Assembly (NCBI GenBank): GCA_964250215.1
Contig: CAXUEX010000113.1
Coordinates: forward strand, 1-9,324
From: DAIDJM01 sp964250215
GTDB lineage: Bacteria; Pseudomonadota; Alphaproteobacteria; Acetobacterales; Acetobacteraceae
Reading direction: 5' to 3'
DNA: 9,324 nucleotides
A program made the translations under genes and the position numbers. Positions 1 through 7,794 of the stretch are shown here, one piece after another (within the stretch, counting starts at the first letter, position 1; each line of letters opens with the position of its first letter). The notes under the pieces are model-generated. The model was not told the DNA's origin. It ran no database searches and saw only the letters and a program-made list of their open reading frames with translations.

Positions 1-1
1 A

Positions 2-460
2 GCCGAATGGGGGCCGCACGGCGCCGATGCGGTGCGCTTCCTGATCGCCGCCAATCCCGGCGAAACCCCCGGCCCGCTCGGCCGCGTCGCTTCGGGTGGC
101 GAACTATCGCGCCTGATGCTGGCGCTGAAAGTGGTGCTCACGCGCGGCGGCACGGTGCCGACGCTGATTTTCGACGAGGTGGATAGCGGCATCGGCGGCG
201 CCACCGCGGCGGCCGTGGGCGAACGCCTGGCGCGCGTGGCGGAAGCCGTGCAGGTGCTGGTGGTGACGCACTCGCCGCAAGTGGCCGCGCGCGGCGACGC
301 GCATTTCCGCGTGGCCAAGCGCACCGGCGCGCGCGCGCGCACCGAGGTGCAGGCGCTGGATGTAGGTGCAAGGCGCGAGGAGATTGCGCGCATGTTGGCG
401 GGCGAAAAGATCACCCCCGCCGCCCGCGCCGCGGCCGAAAGCCTGCTGGGCGCTGCTTAA
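2..460 (+). CDS. recN: DNA repair protein RecN, C-terminal part (5' end outside window)
   Basis: RecN is an SMC-like cytosolic ATPase that acts early in recombinational repair of double-strand breaks. Only the last 152 codons are here; the frame is open from base 2, so the GTG at 32 is an internal valine and not a start. Visible are the ABC signature ASGGELSR (about bases 89-112), the Walker B segment LIFDEVDSGIGG (about 167-202) and the switch histidine in VVTHSPQVAA. The C-terminus REEIARMLAGEKIT is typical of RecN. The coiled-coil arms and Walker A lie upstream. The stop TAA (458-460) shares its last base with the ligA ATG, so the two genes are probably one transcript. No LexA site can be judged because the promoter is not in the window. 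The identification rests on the combination of signature, Walker B and C-terminal motif, which separates RecN from SMC and RecF. Confidence 0.96.
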   Translation, partial: AEWGPHGADAVRFLIAANPGETPGPLGRVASGGELSRLMLALKVVLTRGGTVPTLIFDEVDSGIGGATAAAVGERLARVAEAVQVLVVTHSPQVAARGDAHFRVAKRTGARARTEVQALDVGARREEIARMLAGEKITPAARAAAESLLGAA

Positions 461-2526
461 TGCCTAGAAATCGCCAAAGCAGCCAAGAACAAGCCGCCGC
501 CGAACTCGCCCGCCTTGCCAGCGAAATCGCGCAGCACGATCGCGCCTATCACGGCGAAGACTCACCGCGCATCACCGATGCGGAATACGACGCGCTCCGC
601 CGCCGCAACGCCGAGCTGGAAGCGCAATTCCCGCACCTCGCCCGCGCCGACAGTCCATCGAACCGCGTCGGCGCCGCACCCGAAGGCGCGTTCGGCAAAA
701 TCCAGCACCGCGTGCCCATGCTGTCGCTCAACAACGCTTTTTCGCCGGCGGAATTCACAGGCTTTTTCGATCGCGCCCGCCGCTTCCTGGGCCTTGCCGC
801 TGACGCCCCGCTCGCCCTTGTGGCGGAACCGAAGATCGACGGTCTGTCCATTTCCCTCACCTACGAAAATGGCATTTTCACGCGCGGCGCCACGCGCGGC
901 GACGGCGCGCAGGGCGAAGACGTCACCGCCAATCTGCGCACCGTCAAGACCGTGCCGCAGAAACTGAAAGGCGAGGCGCCCGCCCGCATCGAAATTCGCG
1001 GCGAGATTTTTATCACCAAAGCCGATTTCCTGGCGCTCAACGCGGCGCAGGAAAAATCCGGCGGCAAGCGTTTTGCCAACCCGCGCAATGCCGCCGCCGG
1101 CAGCCTGCGCCAGCTCGATGCCGCCGTCACCGCCGCCCGCCCGCTGGCGCTTTTTGCTTACGCCATGGGCGAAAGCTCGAACCCGGTCGCCATCACACAC
1201 AACGATTACCTCAAGCAGCTCAAGCGCTGGGGTTTCCAGGTCAACCCGCTATCGGAACATCTGCCGCGCCCCGATGCGGCCGCCGGTTTCCAGCAAAAAA
1301 TCGCCGCCGAGCGCGCCACGCTGCCCTACGACATCGACGGCGTGGTGTATAAAATCGACGATCTCGCCCTGCAAAGCCGCCTCGGCTTCGTTGGCCGCGA
1401 ACCGCGCTGGGCCACGGCTTGGAAGTTTCCCGCCGAACAGGCGACCACGATCCTGAACGACATTCTCATCCAGGTCGGCCGCACTGGCGCGCTCACCCCC
1501 GTGGCCGTGCTGGAGCCGGTCAATGTCGGCGGCGTGCTCGTCACCCGCGCGACGCTGCACAACGAAGACGAAATCCTCCGTAAGGACATCCGCATCGGCG
1601 ACACGATAATGCTGCAACGCGCCGGCGACGTGATCCCGCAGATCCTCGGCATCGTCCCGGAACGCCGTCCGAAAAACGCTCACGCGTTCGTGCCCCTGGA
1701 TCGTTGCCCAATCTGCGGCAGCCACGCGGTGCGTCCACCCGGCGAAGCCGTGCGCCGCTGCACCGGCGGCCTGATCTGCCCGGCGCAAACCGTGGAGCGC
1801 CTGATCCATTTCTGCGGCCGCGCGGCCTTCGATATCGAGGGCATGGGCGACAAGACCGTGCGCGAATTCCACGAACTCGGCTGGCTCGCCGAGCCCGCCG
1901 ACATTTTCCGCCTGCCCGAACGCGAAGCTGAAATCGCCGCGCGCGAAGGCTGGGGCAAACTCTCGGCCCAGAACCTCGTCCGCGCCATCGAAGCTCGCCG
2001 CCGAGTCGCCCTGGGTCGCTTTCTGTTCGCGCTCGGCATCCGCCGCGTCGGCGCCACGAACGCGAAGCTGCTTGCGCGCCACTACAGCGACTACGAAACC
2101 TGGCGCGTGCAGATGCTGGCCGCCACCGAAATCGGCTCCGATGCGCGGCTGGCGCTCGGCAGCATTCTTGGTGTCGGCGAGGCCATTGCCACCGAACTCG
2201 TCGATTTCTTCGCCGAACGCCGCAATCTCGCGGCACTGGATGCGCTCACCGCCCAGCTCACCATCGAGCCCGATACGCACGCCGCGACGGAAAACTCCCA
2301 GCTTGCCGGCAAGATCCTGGTGTTCACCGGCACGCTGGAAACCATGACGCGCCCCGAAGCCAAATCCCGGGCCGAAGCGCTCGGTGCCCGCGTGACTGAC
2401 AGCGTATCGAAAAAAACGGATTTCGTCATCGTCGGCGCCGAGGCCGGCAGCAAGGCAAAAAAAGCCGCCGAACTTGGCGTGCTAACCCTTACGGAGCCAG
2501 AATGGCGGGAGATGGCGGGGATGTGA
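460..2526 (+). CDS. ligA: NAD+-dependent DNA ligase LigA
   Basis: LigA seals nicks during replication and repair, using NAD+ to adenylate its active-site lysine. The 688 residues have the full family layout: NMN-binding domain Ia with ITDAEYDAL (38-46); adenylation domain with HRVPMLSLNNAF (83-94) and the nucleotidyl motif KIDG, in which K125 is the adenylated lysine; RFANPRNAAAGSLRQ (204-218); DIDGVVYKID (291-300); OB fold with VGRTGALTPVA (339-349); a four-cysteine zinc site at C416, C419, C434 and C440, spaced as in E. coli LigA; helix-hairpin-helix region about 445-595; and BRCT domain about 613-688 with LAGKILVFTGTLE. The ATG overlaps the recN stop by one base (TAATG), and I see no strong ribosome-binding site, which fits reinitiation after recN. 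The 3' end overlaps the converging thioesterase gene by 38 bp. Two A7 runs lie in the BRCT coding region. Length and motifs are normal. Confidence 0.98.
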   Translation: MPRNRQSSQEQAAAELARLASEIAQHDRAYHGEDSPRITDAEYDALRRRNAELEAQFPHLARADSPSNRVGAAPEGAFGKIQHRVPMLSLNNAFSPAEFTGFFDRARRFLGLAADAPLALVAEPKIDGLSISLTYENGIFTRGATRGDGAQGEDVTANLRTVKTVPQKLKGEAPARIEIRGEIFITKADFLALNAAQEKSGGKRFANPRNAAAGSLRQLDAAVTAARPLALFAYAMGESSNPVAITHNDYLKQLKRWGFQVNPLSEHLPRPDAAAGFQQKIAAERATLPYDIDGVVYKIDDLALQSRLGFVGREPRWATAWKFPAEQATTILNDILIQVGRTGALTPVAVLEPVNVGGVLVTRATLHNEDEILRKDIRIGDTIMLQRAGDVIPQILGIVPERRPKNAHAFVPLDRCPICGSHAVRPPGEAVRRCTGGLICPAQTVERLIHFCGRAAFDIEGMGDKTVREFHELGWLAEPADIFRLPEREAEIAAREGWGKLSAQNLVRAIEARRRVALGRFLFALGIRRVGATNAKLLARHYSDYETWRVQMLAATEIGSDARLALGSILGVGEAIATELVDFFAERRNLAALDALTAQLTIEPDTHAATENSQLAGKILVFTGTLETMTRPEAKSRAEALGARVTDSVSKKTDFVIVGAEAGSKAKKAAELGVLTLTEPEWREMAGM

Positions 2527-2947
2527 TCTCCCGCTCGATCCATGCCCGATGCGCATCCGGCAGCGGTGCCGACCGCCGCGTTGCGCGATCGATGCACACC
2601 AGCACCGTGTGCCCCAGTGTCACGCAATCTTCGCCGCGGAAAATCCCTTGTCCCAGCCTGTAGGAGCTACGCCCCAGCGAAAGTGGCCGCGTGCCAACGT
2701 CCACCTGGCCCGGCCAGTGCACCTCCATGCGGTAATCGATTTCCACGCGCGCCATCACGAATTGCAGCCCTTGCGGCAGCCGTGGATAGCCGGGCCGATG
2801 CGTGAACATCGATCGCCCGCTCTCCAGCAGCGCCGCGAACGCCACGTTGTTGATGTGGCCCACCATGTCGGTGTCGCTGAACCGAAGGTTTTCGCGAAAG
2901 AAGAAGCCGTATGTGGAACGCAGCGACAGATCGGGTTCGCTGCTCAT
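2489..2947 (-). CDS. Acyl-CoA thioesterase of the 4HBT (hotdog) family, YbgC/FadM-like
   Basis: The 152-residue product is a single hotdog-fold domain, the usual size for small 4-hydroxybenzoyl-CoA-type thioesterases that hydrolyse acyl-CoA in the cytosol. The family signature is at 21-36, with RFSDTDMVGHINN; D27 aligns with the catalytic aspartate (Asp17) of the Pseudomonas enzyme. It is followed by the long-helix segment AFAALLESGR and the strands VMARVEIDYRMEV and GQGIFRGEDCVTLGHTVLVCID. The open frame extends far upstream, but I chose the ATG at 2947 because a GGAGG motif sits just before it, the family domain begins soon after, and it makes a 4-nt ATGA overlap with the aminopeptidase stop. 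It is the last gene of the uvrD operon and runs 38 bp into ligA. The true substrate cannot be read from sequence, and the last 12 or so residues are low complexity. Confidence 0.9.
   Translation of the reverse strand: MSSEPDLSLRSTYGFFFRENLRFSDTDMVGHINNVAFAALLESGRSMFTHRPGYPRLPQGLQFVMARVEIDYRMEVHWPGQVDVGTRPLSLGRSSYRLGQGIFRGEDCVTLGHTVLVCIDRATRRSAPLPDAHRAWIEREITSPPSPAILAP
2505..2534. terminator. Perfect 9-bp inverted repeat in the ligA/thioesterase convergent overlap, candidate bidirectional terminator
   Basis: GCGGGAGAT (2505-2513) and ATCTCCCGC (2526-2534) are exact reverse complements around a 12-base loop that contains most of the ligA stop codon. A G-T position at 2504/2535 could add a wobble pair in the + strand RNA. 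The stem is GC-rich and sits where both convergent transcripts end. There is no run of T after it in either direction, so it is not a classical intrinsic terminator; it could be a weaker hairpin terminator or protect mRNA 3' ends. It is also coding for both genes. Confidence 0.4.
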
Positions 2948-4710
2948 GCTGCCTCCAATTTCGCGCAGGCGCGTTCCAGCCAAGTCGCGATCTCCGGCTC
3001 CAACGATGGCCCGATCTCCCGCGCCACCCGCGCGTGATACGCATCCACCCAGTCCCGCTCGGCATCGTCCAACAGCGCGGGCTCGATCAACGCGCGATCG
3101 AATGGCGCCAGAGTCAGCGTCTCGAACTCCAGAAAGGGCTTGTCGCCACCCACGCCAGCCCAACGCGTCAACAGCAGATTCTCGATGCGGATGCCGTAGC
3201 TGCCCGGCAGATAGAAGCCGGGCTCGTTCGAAACGATCATGCCTTCGGCAAAACCCGCCGGCCGCAAATACGGTGAAAGCGAAACCGGCCCCTCGTGCAC
3301 CGATAGATAGCTGCCCACGCCATGCCCCGTTCCGTGATCGTAATCCAGCCCCGCTCGCCAAAGCGCCGCGCGCGCAAACCCGTCCAGCCGCACCCCCGGC
3401 ACGCCCGCGGGGAAAACCAGCCGGGCTATCGCGATGTGTCCCTTCAGCACGCGCGTGAACCGGTCGCGCATCTCCGCCGGCGGCGCATCGGGCCCGGTCC
3501 ATAGCGTTCGCGTGATGTCCGTCGTGGCGTCCGCGTATTGGCCGCCGCTATCCACCAGCAGCATCTCGTTCGCGCCGATCCGCCGATCGGTGGCCGGGCT
3601 CGCATGATAGTGGATGATCGCGCCGTGCTCGCCGGCACCGACGATGGAAGGAAAGCTGGCGCCGCGGAACAAATCGCCGCGCGCGCGGAATTCCAGCAGC
3701 CGCTCGGCCACCGAAACCTCGCTCTCCCGTCCGGCGGCGCCGCGCAGCCAGTGCAGGAACCGGCATACTGCTACGCCGTCGCGCAGATGCGCCGCGCGTG
3801 CGCCCTGCTGCTCCACCGCATTCTTGCGCGCCTTGGGCACCGAACACGGATCGGAGGCAGCCACCACAACCGCGCCGGCCTCGCGCAGCCGGGCCGCGAA
3901 CCACGCGCAGGTGCCCGCCGCATCCGCGCCCACCCGCGCACCCGCCAACCGCCGCAGCGCGTCCGGCAACGCCGCGCGCGGCGCAATTGCCACCGCATTG
4001 CCCAGCGCCGCCCGAACCTCGGCGCCGAAGCGCGCGGGCTCGGCAAACAGTTCCACGCCCGCATCGTCATGCACCAGCGCGAACCCCAGCAGGAACGGCG
4101 TGCACGCCACGTCCTCGCTGCGGATATTCAGCAGCCAATCGATGGAAGCCGGATCGCTGAGCACCGCCGCGCGCAGCCCCGCCGATTTCAGCGCCGCCGC
4201 AATCTCGTCCCGCTTCGCTTCGCTAGAAACCCCCGCGAATGGCTCCGGATGTAGCACCGCCGGTGCAGCGGGCGGTGTCGGCCGGTCCCGCCACGCCGCA
4301 TCGACAGGGTTGTCTTCGACAGGGATCAGCACCAGCCCCGCTTCGGCAAACGGCTTCAGCCCATCCTCGCTGATCAGCCAGGGATCGTAACCCAGCCGCG
4401 CGCCCGGCAACCGCGCCGCCAGATATTTTGCCGGCGGCGACTGCGTGAGGTGCAACCGCTCCCACAAAGCCGCATCGGTCTCCGCAGATAATTGCAGCAC
4501 ATACCGCCCGTCGCTCCACACCGCGGCACTCTCCGCCATCACCGCCGCCAGCCCGGCACTTCCCGTAAACCCGGTGAGCCAGGCCAGCCGTTCCGCCGAA
4601 GCCGGAACATATTCGCCGAGATGCTCATCGCCGCGCGGCACCAGAAAAATATCGATCCCAAGCGCCGGCAAACGCTGCCGCACAGCTTCGAGGCGTTCGA
4701 AAAAATTCAT
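2944..4710 (-). CDS. pepP: Aminopeptidase P family metallopeptidase (Xaa-Pro aminopeptidase, M24B, long XPNPEP1-type)
   Basis: The predicted enzyme removes an N-terminal residue that precedes proline, using two metal ions in a pita-bread fold. At 588 residues it matches the three-domain form seen in eukaryotic cytosolic XPNPEP1 and many alphaproteobacteria, not the roughly 440-residue E. coli PepP. Two creatinase-like N-terminal domains (about 1-300) begin with RLPALGIDIFLVPRGDEHLGEY and include LTGFTGSAG. In the catalytic domain the five expected metal ligands are present with family spacing: D387 in VDSGGQY, D398 in TTDITRT, H463 in HGTGHGVGSY, E496 in SNEPGFY and E510 in IRIEN. There is no signal peptide, so it should be cytosolic. 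The start overlaps the prmA stop (ATGA, 4707-4710) and the end overlaps the thioesterase start (ATGA, 2944-2947). I see no good ribosome-binding site of its own, which fits coupling to prmA. The family is certain; the exact peptide preference is inferred. Confidence 0.95.
   Translation of the reverse strand: MNFFERLEAVRQRLPALGIDIFLVPRGDEHLGEYVPASAERLAWLTGFTGSAGLAAVMAESAAVWSDGRYVLQLSAETDAALWERLHLTQSPPAKYLAARLPGARLGYDPWLISEDGLKPFAEAGLVLIPVEDNPVDAAWRDRPTPPAAPAVLHPEPFAGVSSEAKRDEIAAALKSAGLRAAVLSDPASIDWLLNIRSEDVACTPFLLGFALVHDDAGVELFAEPARFGAEVRAALGNAVAIAPRAALPDALRRLAGARVGADAAGTCAWFAARLREAGAVVVAASDPCSVPKARKNAVEQQGARAAHLRDGVAVCRFLHWLRGAAGRESEVSVAERLLEFRARGDLFRGASFPSIVGAGEHGAIIHYHASPATDRRIGANEMLLVDSGGQYADATTDITRTLWTGPDAPPAEMRDRFTRVLKGHIAIARLVFPAGVPGVRLDGFARAALWRAGLDYDHGTGHGVGSYLSVHEGPVSLSPYLRPAGFAEGMIVSNEPGFYLPGSYGIRIENLLLTRWAGVGGDKPFLEFETLTLAPFDRALIEPALLDDAERDWVDAYHARVAREIGPSLEPEIATWLERACAKLEAA
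2952..2956 (-). promoter_or_regulatory. Shine-Dalgarno site of the thioesterase gene
   Basis: On the - strand GGAGG lies four bases before the ATG at 2947, inside the last codons of the aminopeptidase gene. It is the best ribosome-binding site in the operon and decides the thioesterase start, since the frame stays open well upstream. It suggests the last gene can recruit ribosomes itself as well as being coupled through the ATGA overlap. Confidence 0.7.
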
Positions 4711-5579
4711 TTGCGCAGCACCATCGTGGTCCAGTTTCCTTCATTTATCGTTCGCTCCAGCCGCAAGCCCTGCCGCCGGTGCGCCGCCAGCACGGCCCGC
4801 GACTGGTTTTGCAGCAATCCGGCCAATATCGCGGTGCCGCCGGGCGCCAGCCCCGCGCCCAGATCGCGCGCCATGCGGCACAGTGGCCGCGCCAGGATGT
4901 TGGCGAACACCAGATCGTACGGCCGCCCCGCGCGCACCGCCGGCGCCGCCCAGCCATTGCCCCGCCCGCAGGCCACGCGCACCCGGTTCAGCGCCGCGTT
5001 CCGCCGCGCCGTGCGCACCGCCCAGGGATCGATATCGCTGGCCAGCACGCCGCTGCGCAGCAGTTTCGCGGCCGCAATCGCCAGAATGCCCGATCCGCAG
5101 CCCAAATCCAGCAGCCGCCGCGGCCGCCGCCACGCCCCGCGTTCCAGCGCGCGCAACCCCCCGCGCGTGGAACCGTGTTCACCCGATCCGAATGCCAGCC
5201 CCGCATCCAGTTTCAACACGATCCGTCCGGCCGCGGCTGCGGGCGGCAGATGCGTGCCCCGCACCACGAACCGCGTTCCCACAAGCTGCTCGGGAAACCC
5301 CTCATACACGCGCGCCAGCCAGCCTTCCGCCGCCACCGCCTCGCGCAGCAGCGGTGCCGAAACGCCGGTCGTGTACGCCGCAATCGCCAGCCCCGCCGCC
5401 ATCGCGCCATCGCCCGCCCCGCGCGCCCGCACGCCCTCCACGCGCCAGGTGCCCGCCGCCTCATCGGCCACGAACATCGCCGTCGCCTCGCATCCCTGGC
5501 GCAGCGCCGACTCATAAGCTGCCGCCGCCGCCCACGGCACCGTCACGTGCACGGTCTCCAAAGCGCCCGATATCGTCAC
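4707..5579 (-). CDS. prmA: Ribosomal protein L11 methyltransferase PrmA
   Basis: PrmA uses S-adenosylmethionine to methylate ribosomal protein L11. The 290-residue product has the family order: an N-terminal substrate-recognition domain (about 1-85), a linker, then a Rossmann-like methyltransferase domain. Diagnostic elements are LDAGLAFGSGEHGSTRG (124-140), equivalent to the DPGLAFGTGTHPTT block of E. coli PrmA; the SAM loop LLDLGCGSGILAIAA (156-170); the acidic residue of strand 2 in SDIDPWAV (181-188); and the catalytic-region motif VFANILARPL (224-233). The start is a GTG at 5577-5579 that overlaps the uvrD stop as GTGA, giving the same 4-nt junction as the two genes downstream. Its own ribosome-binding site is weak (a TGGA about 10 bases upstream), so coupled translation is likely. 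The N-terminal domain is alanine-rich and less conserved, but the protein is not truncated. Confidence 0.95.
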   Translation of the reverse strand: MTISGALETVHVTVPWAAAAAYESALRQGCEATAMFVADEAAGTWRVEGVRARGAGDGAMAAGLAIAAYTTGVSAPLLREAVAAEGWLARVYEGFPEQLVGTRFVVRGTHLPPAAAAGRIVLKLDAGLAFGSGEHGSTRGGLRALERGAWRRPRRLLDLGCGSGILAIAAAKLLRSGVLASDIDPWAVRTARRNAALNRVRVACGRGNGWAAPAVRAGRPYDLVFANILARPLCRMARDLGAGLAPGGTAILAGLLQNQSRAVLAAHRRQGLRLERTINEGNWTTMVLRK

Positions 5580-7750
5580 GCTTTTTCCACGAACCGGTCC
5601 AGCACCCGCTTCTGCCCGGCTTTCTCGAACGCAATCTCCAACCGGTCGTCCTCGGAAGCCGTTACGATGCCGTAGCCGAACTTCTCATGGAACACGCGCT
5701 GCCCCACTTCCAGGCTTTCCCCCCGCGCGGGCCGCGCCGGCGCTTCCCATGCCTCTGTCACGCGCCCGCGCCGCGCCAGCAAAGGCCCGCCCGCGAACAC
5801 GCTGGGCGCCGCAATTCGCCGGTCCAGCGCCAGCGCCGCCGAGCCCGCGCGTTCGGTATGCGCTTCCGGCAATTCATCGAGAAACCGGCTCGGCACCGTG
5901 CTCTGCCAGTTCGCATAAATGCGCCGGTTCGCCGCATGGCTCACGATCGCGCGGTGGCGCGCCCGCGTCAGCCCCACATAGGCCAGCCGCCGCTCCTCCT
6001 CCAGCCCCTTGTTGCCGTTTTCGTCCATCGCGCGCTGATTCGGAAACAAGCCTTCCTCCCAGCCGGGCAGGAACACCGTGTCGAATTCCAAGCCTTTCGC
6101 CGCGTGCATCGTCATCACGCCGATTCGGTCCGTTTCGCCCTGCGCCTCGTTCTCCATCACCAGCGCCACGTGTTCCAGAAAGCCTTGCAGCGTTTCGAAA
6201 TCCGCCAGAGCGCGAACGAACTCCTTCAAATTCTCCAGCCGACCCGGCGCTTCCGGCGATTTGTCCTGCCGCCACATATCCGTATAGCCGCTCTCATCCA
6301 GCAGCGTCGCCAGCACCACCACATGGCCCTCGCGCGACAGCATCTCGCGCCAGCGGCCGAACCCCGCCATGAGCTCGCCGAGCTTGCCGCGCAGCGCGCC
6401 GCGCCGCACCAGTTCCTCTGCCGCAACCGAAAGCGAAATGCCGCCTTCCCGCGCCGCCGCGTGCAGGCTGCGCATCGCCGCGTCGCCCATGCCGCGCTTC
6501 GGCACGTTCACGATGCGCTCGAACGCCAGATCGTCGGATGGCTGCACCAGCACGCGCGCATAGGCGATCGCATCGCGAATTTCCGCCCGTTCGTAGAAGC
6601 GCAGGCCGCCGACCACGCGATACGGCAGCCCCAGCGTGATGAACCGCTCCTCGAAACTCCGCGTCTGATGCCCCGCCCGCACCAGCACGGCCATTTCCGC
6701 AAGCTTGTGCCCGTCGCGTTGCAAGGCTTCGGCGCGCTCCCCCACCATGCGCGCCTCCTCTTCGGAATCCCACAGCGAAACCACGGAAACGCGCTCGCCT
6801 TTCTGATCCTGCCGCCCCGTGCGCAGCGTCTTGCCCAGCCGCCCCTCGTTGTTCGCAATCAGCGCCGAAGCCGTCGCCAGGATCGGCGCGGTCGATCGGT
6901 AATTCCGTTCCAGCCGCACGATTTTCGCGCCCGGAAAATCGCGCTCGAACCGAAGAATATTCTCCACCTCCGCGCCGCGCCAGGAATAGATGCTCTGATC
7001 GTCGTCGCCCACACAGCAGATGTTCCGGGAAGCCTGCGCCAGCAGCCGCAGCCACAGATACTGCACCACGTTGGTATCCTGGTATTCGTCCACCAGCAGG
7101 TAGCGGAACATCCGATGATACTGCGTCAGCACATCCGCGTGGTTGCGCAGGATCGTCGTCATGTGCAGCAGCAGGTCGCCGAAATCCGCGGCATTCAGCG
7201 CGCGCAGACGTTCCTGGTAGGCGGCGTACACCTCTACGGCGCGCCCGGCGCAGAAATCCCCCGCCTCGGCGCGGTTCACATCCTTTGGTCCCTGGCCGCG
7301 ATCCTTCCATCTTTGCAACAGCGCCATCACCGCCGGCGGCGGCCAGCGTTTCGCATCAATGCGCAGCGCCTCCATCACCTGCTTCAGCAGCCGCAGCTGG
7401 TCGTCGGTGTCCAATATCGAAAAGCCGGAGGTGAGCCCCACCGCCTCGGCATGCCGCCGCAACATGCGCGCGCACAGCGCATGGAACGTGCCCAGCCACA
7501 GCCCCTCCACCGGCCGCCCCAGCAGCCGCGCCAGCCGCTCGCGCATCTCGCGCGCCGCCTTGTTCGTGAACGTCACCGCCAGCACTTGCCCCGGCGCCGC
7601 GCGCCCGGTGATCAGCAGATGCGCAAACCGCGTGGTCAGAACCCGCGTCTTGCCCGTGCCCGCGCCGGCCAGCACCAGCAGCGGCCCCTCCAGGGTCTCC
7701 ACCGCTTCGCGCTGCTCGGGATTGAGGGGGGCCAGATGCTCGGACTGCAC
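5576..7750 (-). CDS. uvrD: ATP-dependent DNA helicase UvrD/PcrA (superfamily 1A)
   Basis: This 3'-5' helicase unwinds DNA in nucleotide excision and mismatch repair and can strip proteins such as RecA from single strands. All SF1A motifs are visible in the 724 residues: I AGAGTGKT (28-35, K34), Ia TFTNKAA (60-66), II DEYQD (221-225), III GDDDQSIYSWRGA (248-260), IV RLERNYRS (279-286), V MTMHAAKGLEF (546-556) and VI EERRLAYVGLTRAR (585-598). The C-terminal 682-724 (VGQRVFHEKFGYG) is the Tudor-like RNA-polymerase-binding domain of the UvrD/PcrA group, which separates it from Rep. The GTG at 7748-7750 is chosen because it places the family start LNPEQREAV at residue 9 and no better start lies nearby. 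The ribosome-binding site is weak (AGGCGG right before the start). It is the first gene of the four-gene operon and is divergent from the lipoprotein gene 44 bp away. Confidence 0.97.
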   Translation of the reverse strand: MQSEHLAPLNPEQREAVETLEGPLLVLAGAGTGKTRVLTTRFAHLLITGRAAPGQVLAVTFTNKAAREMRERLARLLGRPVEGLWLGTFHALCARMLRRHAEAVGLTSGFSILDTDDQLRLLKQVMEALRIDAKRWPPPAVMALLQRWKDRGQGPKDVNRAEAGDFCAGRAVEVYAAYQERLRALNAADFGDLLLHMTTILRNHADVLTQYHRMFRYLLVDEYQDTNVVQYLWLRLLAQASRNICCVGDDDQSIYSWRGAEVENILRFERDFPGAKIVRLERNYRSTAPILATASALIANNEGRLGKTLRTGRQDQKGERVSVVSLWDSEEEARMVGERAEALQRDGHKLAEMAVLVRAGHQTRSFEERFITLGLPYRVVGGLRFYERAEIRDAIAYARVLVQPSDDLAFERIVNVPKRGMGDAAMRSLHAAAREGGISLSVAAEELVRRGALRGKLGELMAGFGRWREMLSREGHVVVLATLLDESGYTDMWRQDKSPEAPGRLENLKEFVRALADFETLQGFLEHVALVMENEAQGETDRIGVMTMHAAKGLEFDTVFLPGWEEGLFPNQRAMDENGNKGLEEERRLAYVGLTRARHRAIVSHAANRRIYANWQSTVPSRFLDELPEAHTERAGSAALALDRRIAAPSVFAGGPLLARRGRVTEAWEAPARPARGESLEVGQRVFHEKFGYGIVTASEDDRLEIAFEKAGQKRVLDRFVEKA

Positions 7751-7755
7751 GCCGC

Positions 7756-7763
7756 CTATATAG
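7756..7763. promoter_or_regulatory. Palindromic CTATATAG, candidate shared -10 element of the divergent uvrD and lipoprotein genes
   Basis: The only A/T block in the 44-bp divergent spacer is CTATATAG, whose TATATA (7757-7762) reads the same on both strands and resembles a -10 hexamer. For the + gene it would put the transcript start near 7769 and leave a leader of about 26 bases holding the GGGGAG site. For uvrD it would put the start at or near the GTG itself. No convincing -35 box is seen at 16-18 bp on either side, so this is a weak call. Confidence 0.3.
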
Positions 7764-7780
7764 AGGCCGCAGCCGTGGCC

Positions 7781-7786
7781 GGGGAG
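7781..7786 (+). promoter_or_regulatory. Shine-Dalgarno site of the DUF3833 lipoprotein gene
   Basis: GGGGAG ends eight bases before the GTG at 7795, a normal spacing. It supports the GTG as start, together with the lipoprotein signal that begins there. A second weaker AGG lies at 7789-7791. Confidence 0.6.
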
Positions 7787-7794
7787 CCAGGATC

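Noticed and set aside
1249..2280. Open frame of 343 codons antisense to ligA
   Set aside because: It is a compositional shadow of ligA; no domain or ribosome-binding site supports it.
2948..3502. Upstream extension of the thioesterase frame, giving a 337-codon product
   Set aside because: The extra part overlaps the aminopeptidase C-terminal catalytic domain in another frame and has Gly/Ala/Arg-rich translation. The ATG at 2947 with GGAGG fits the family length.
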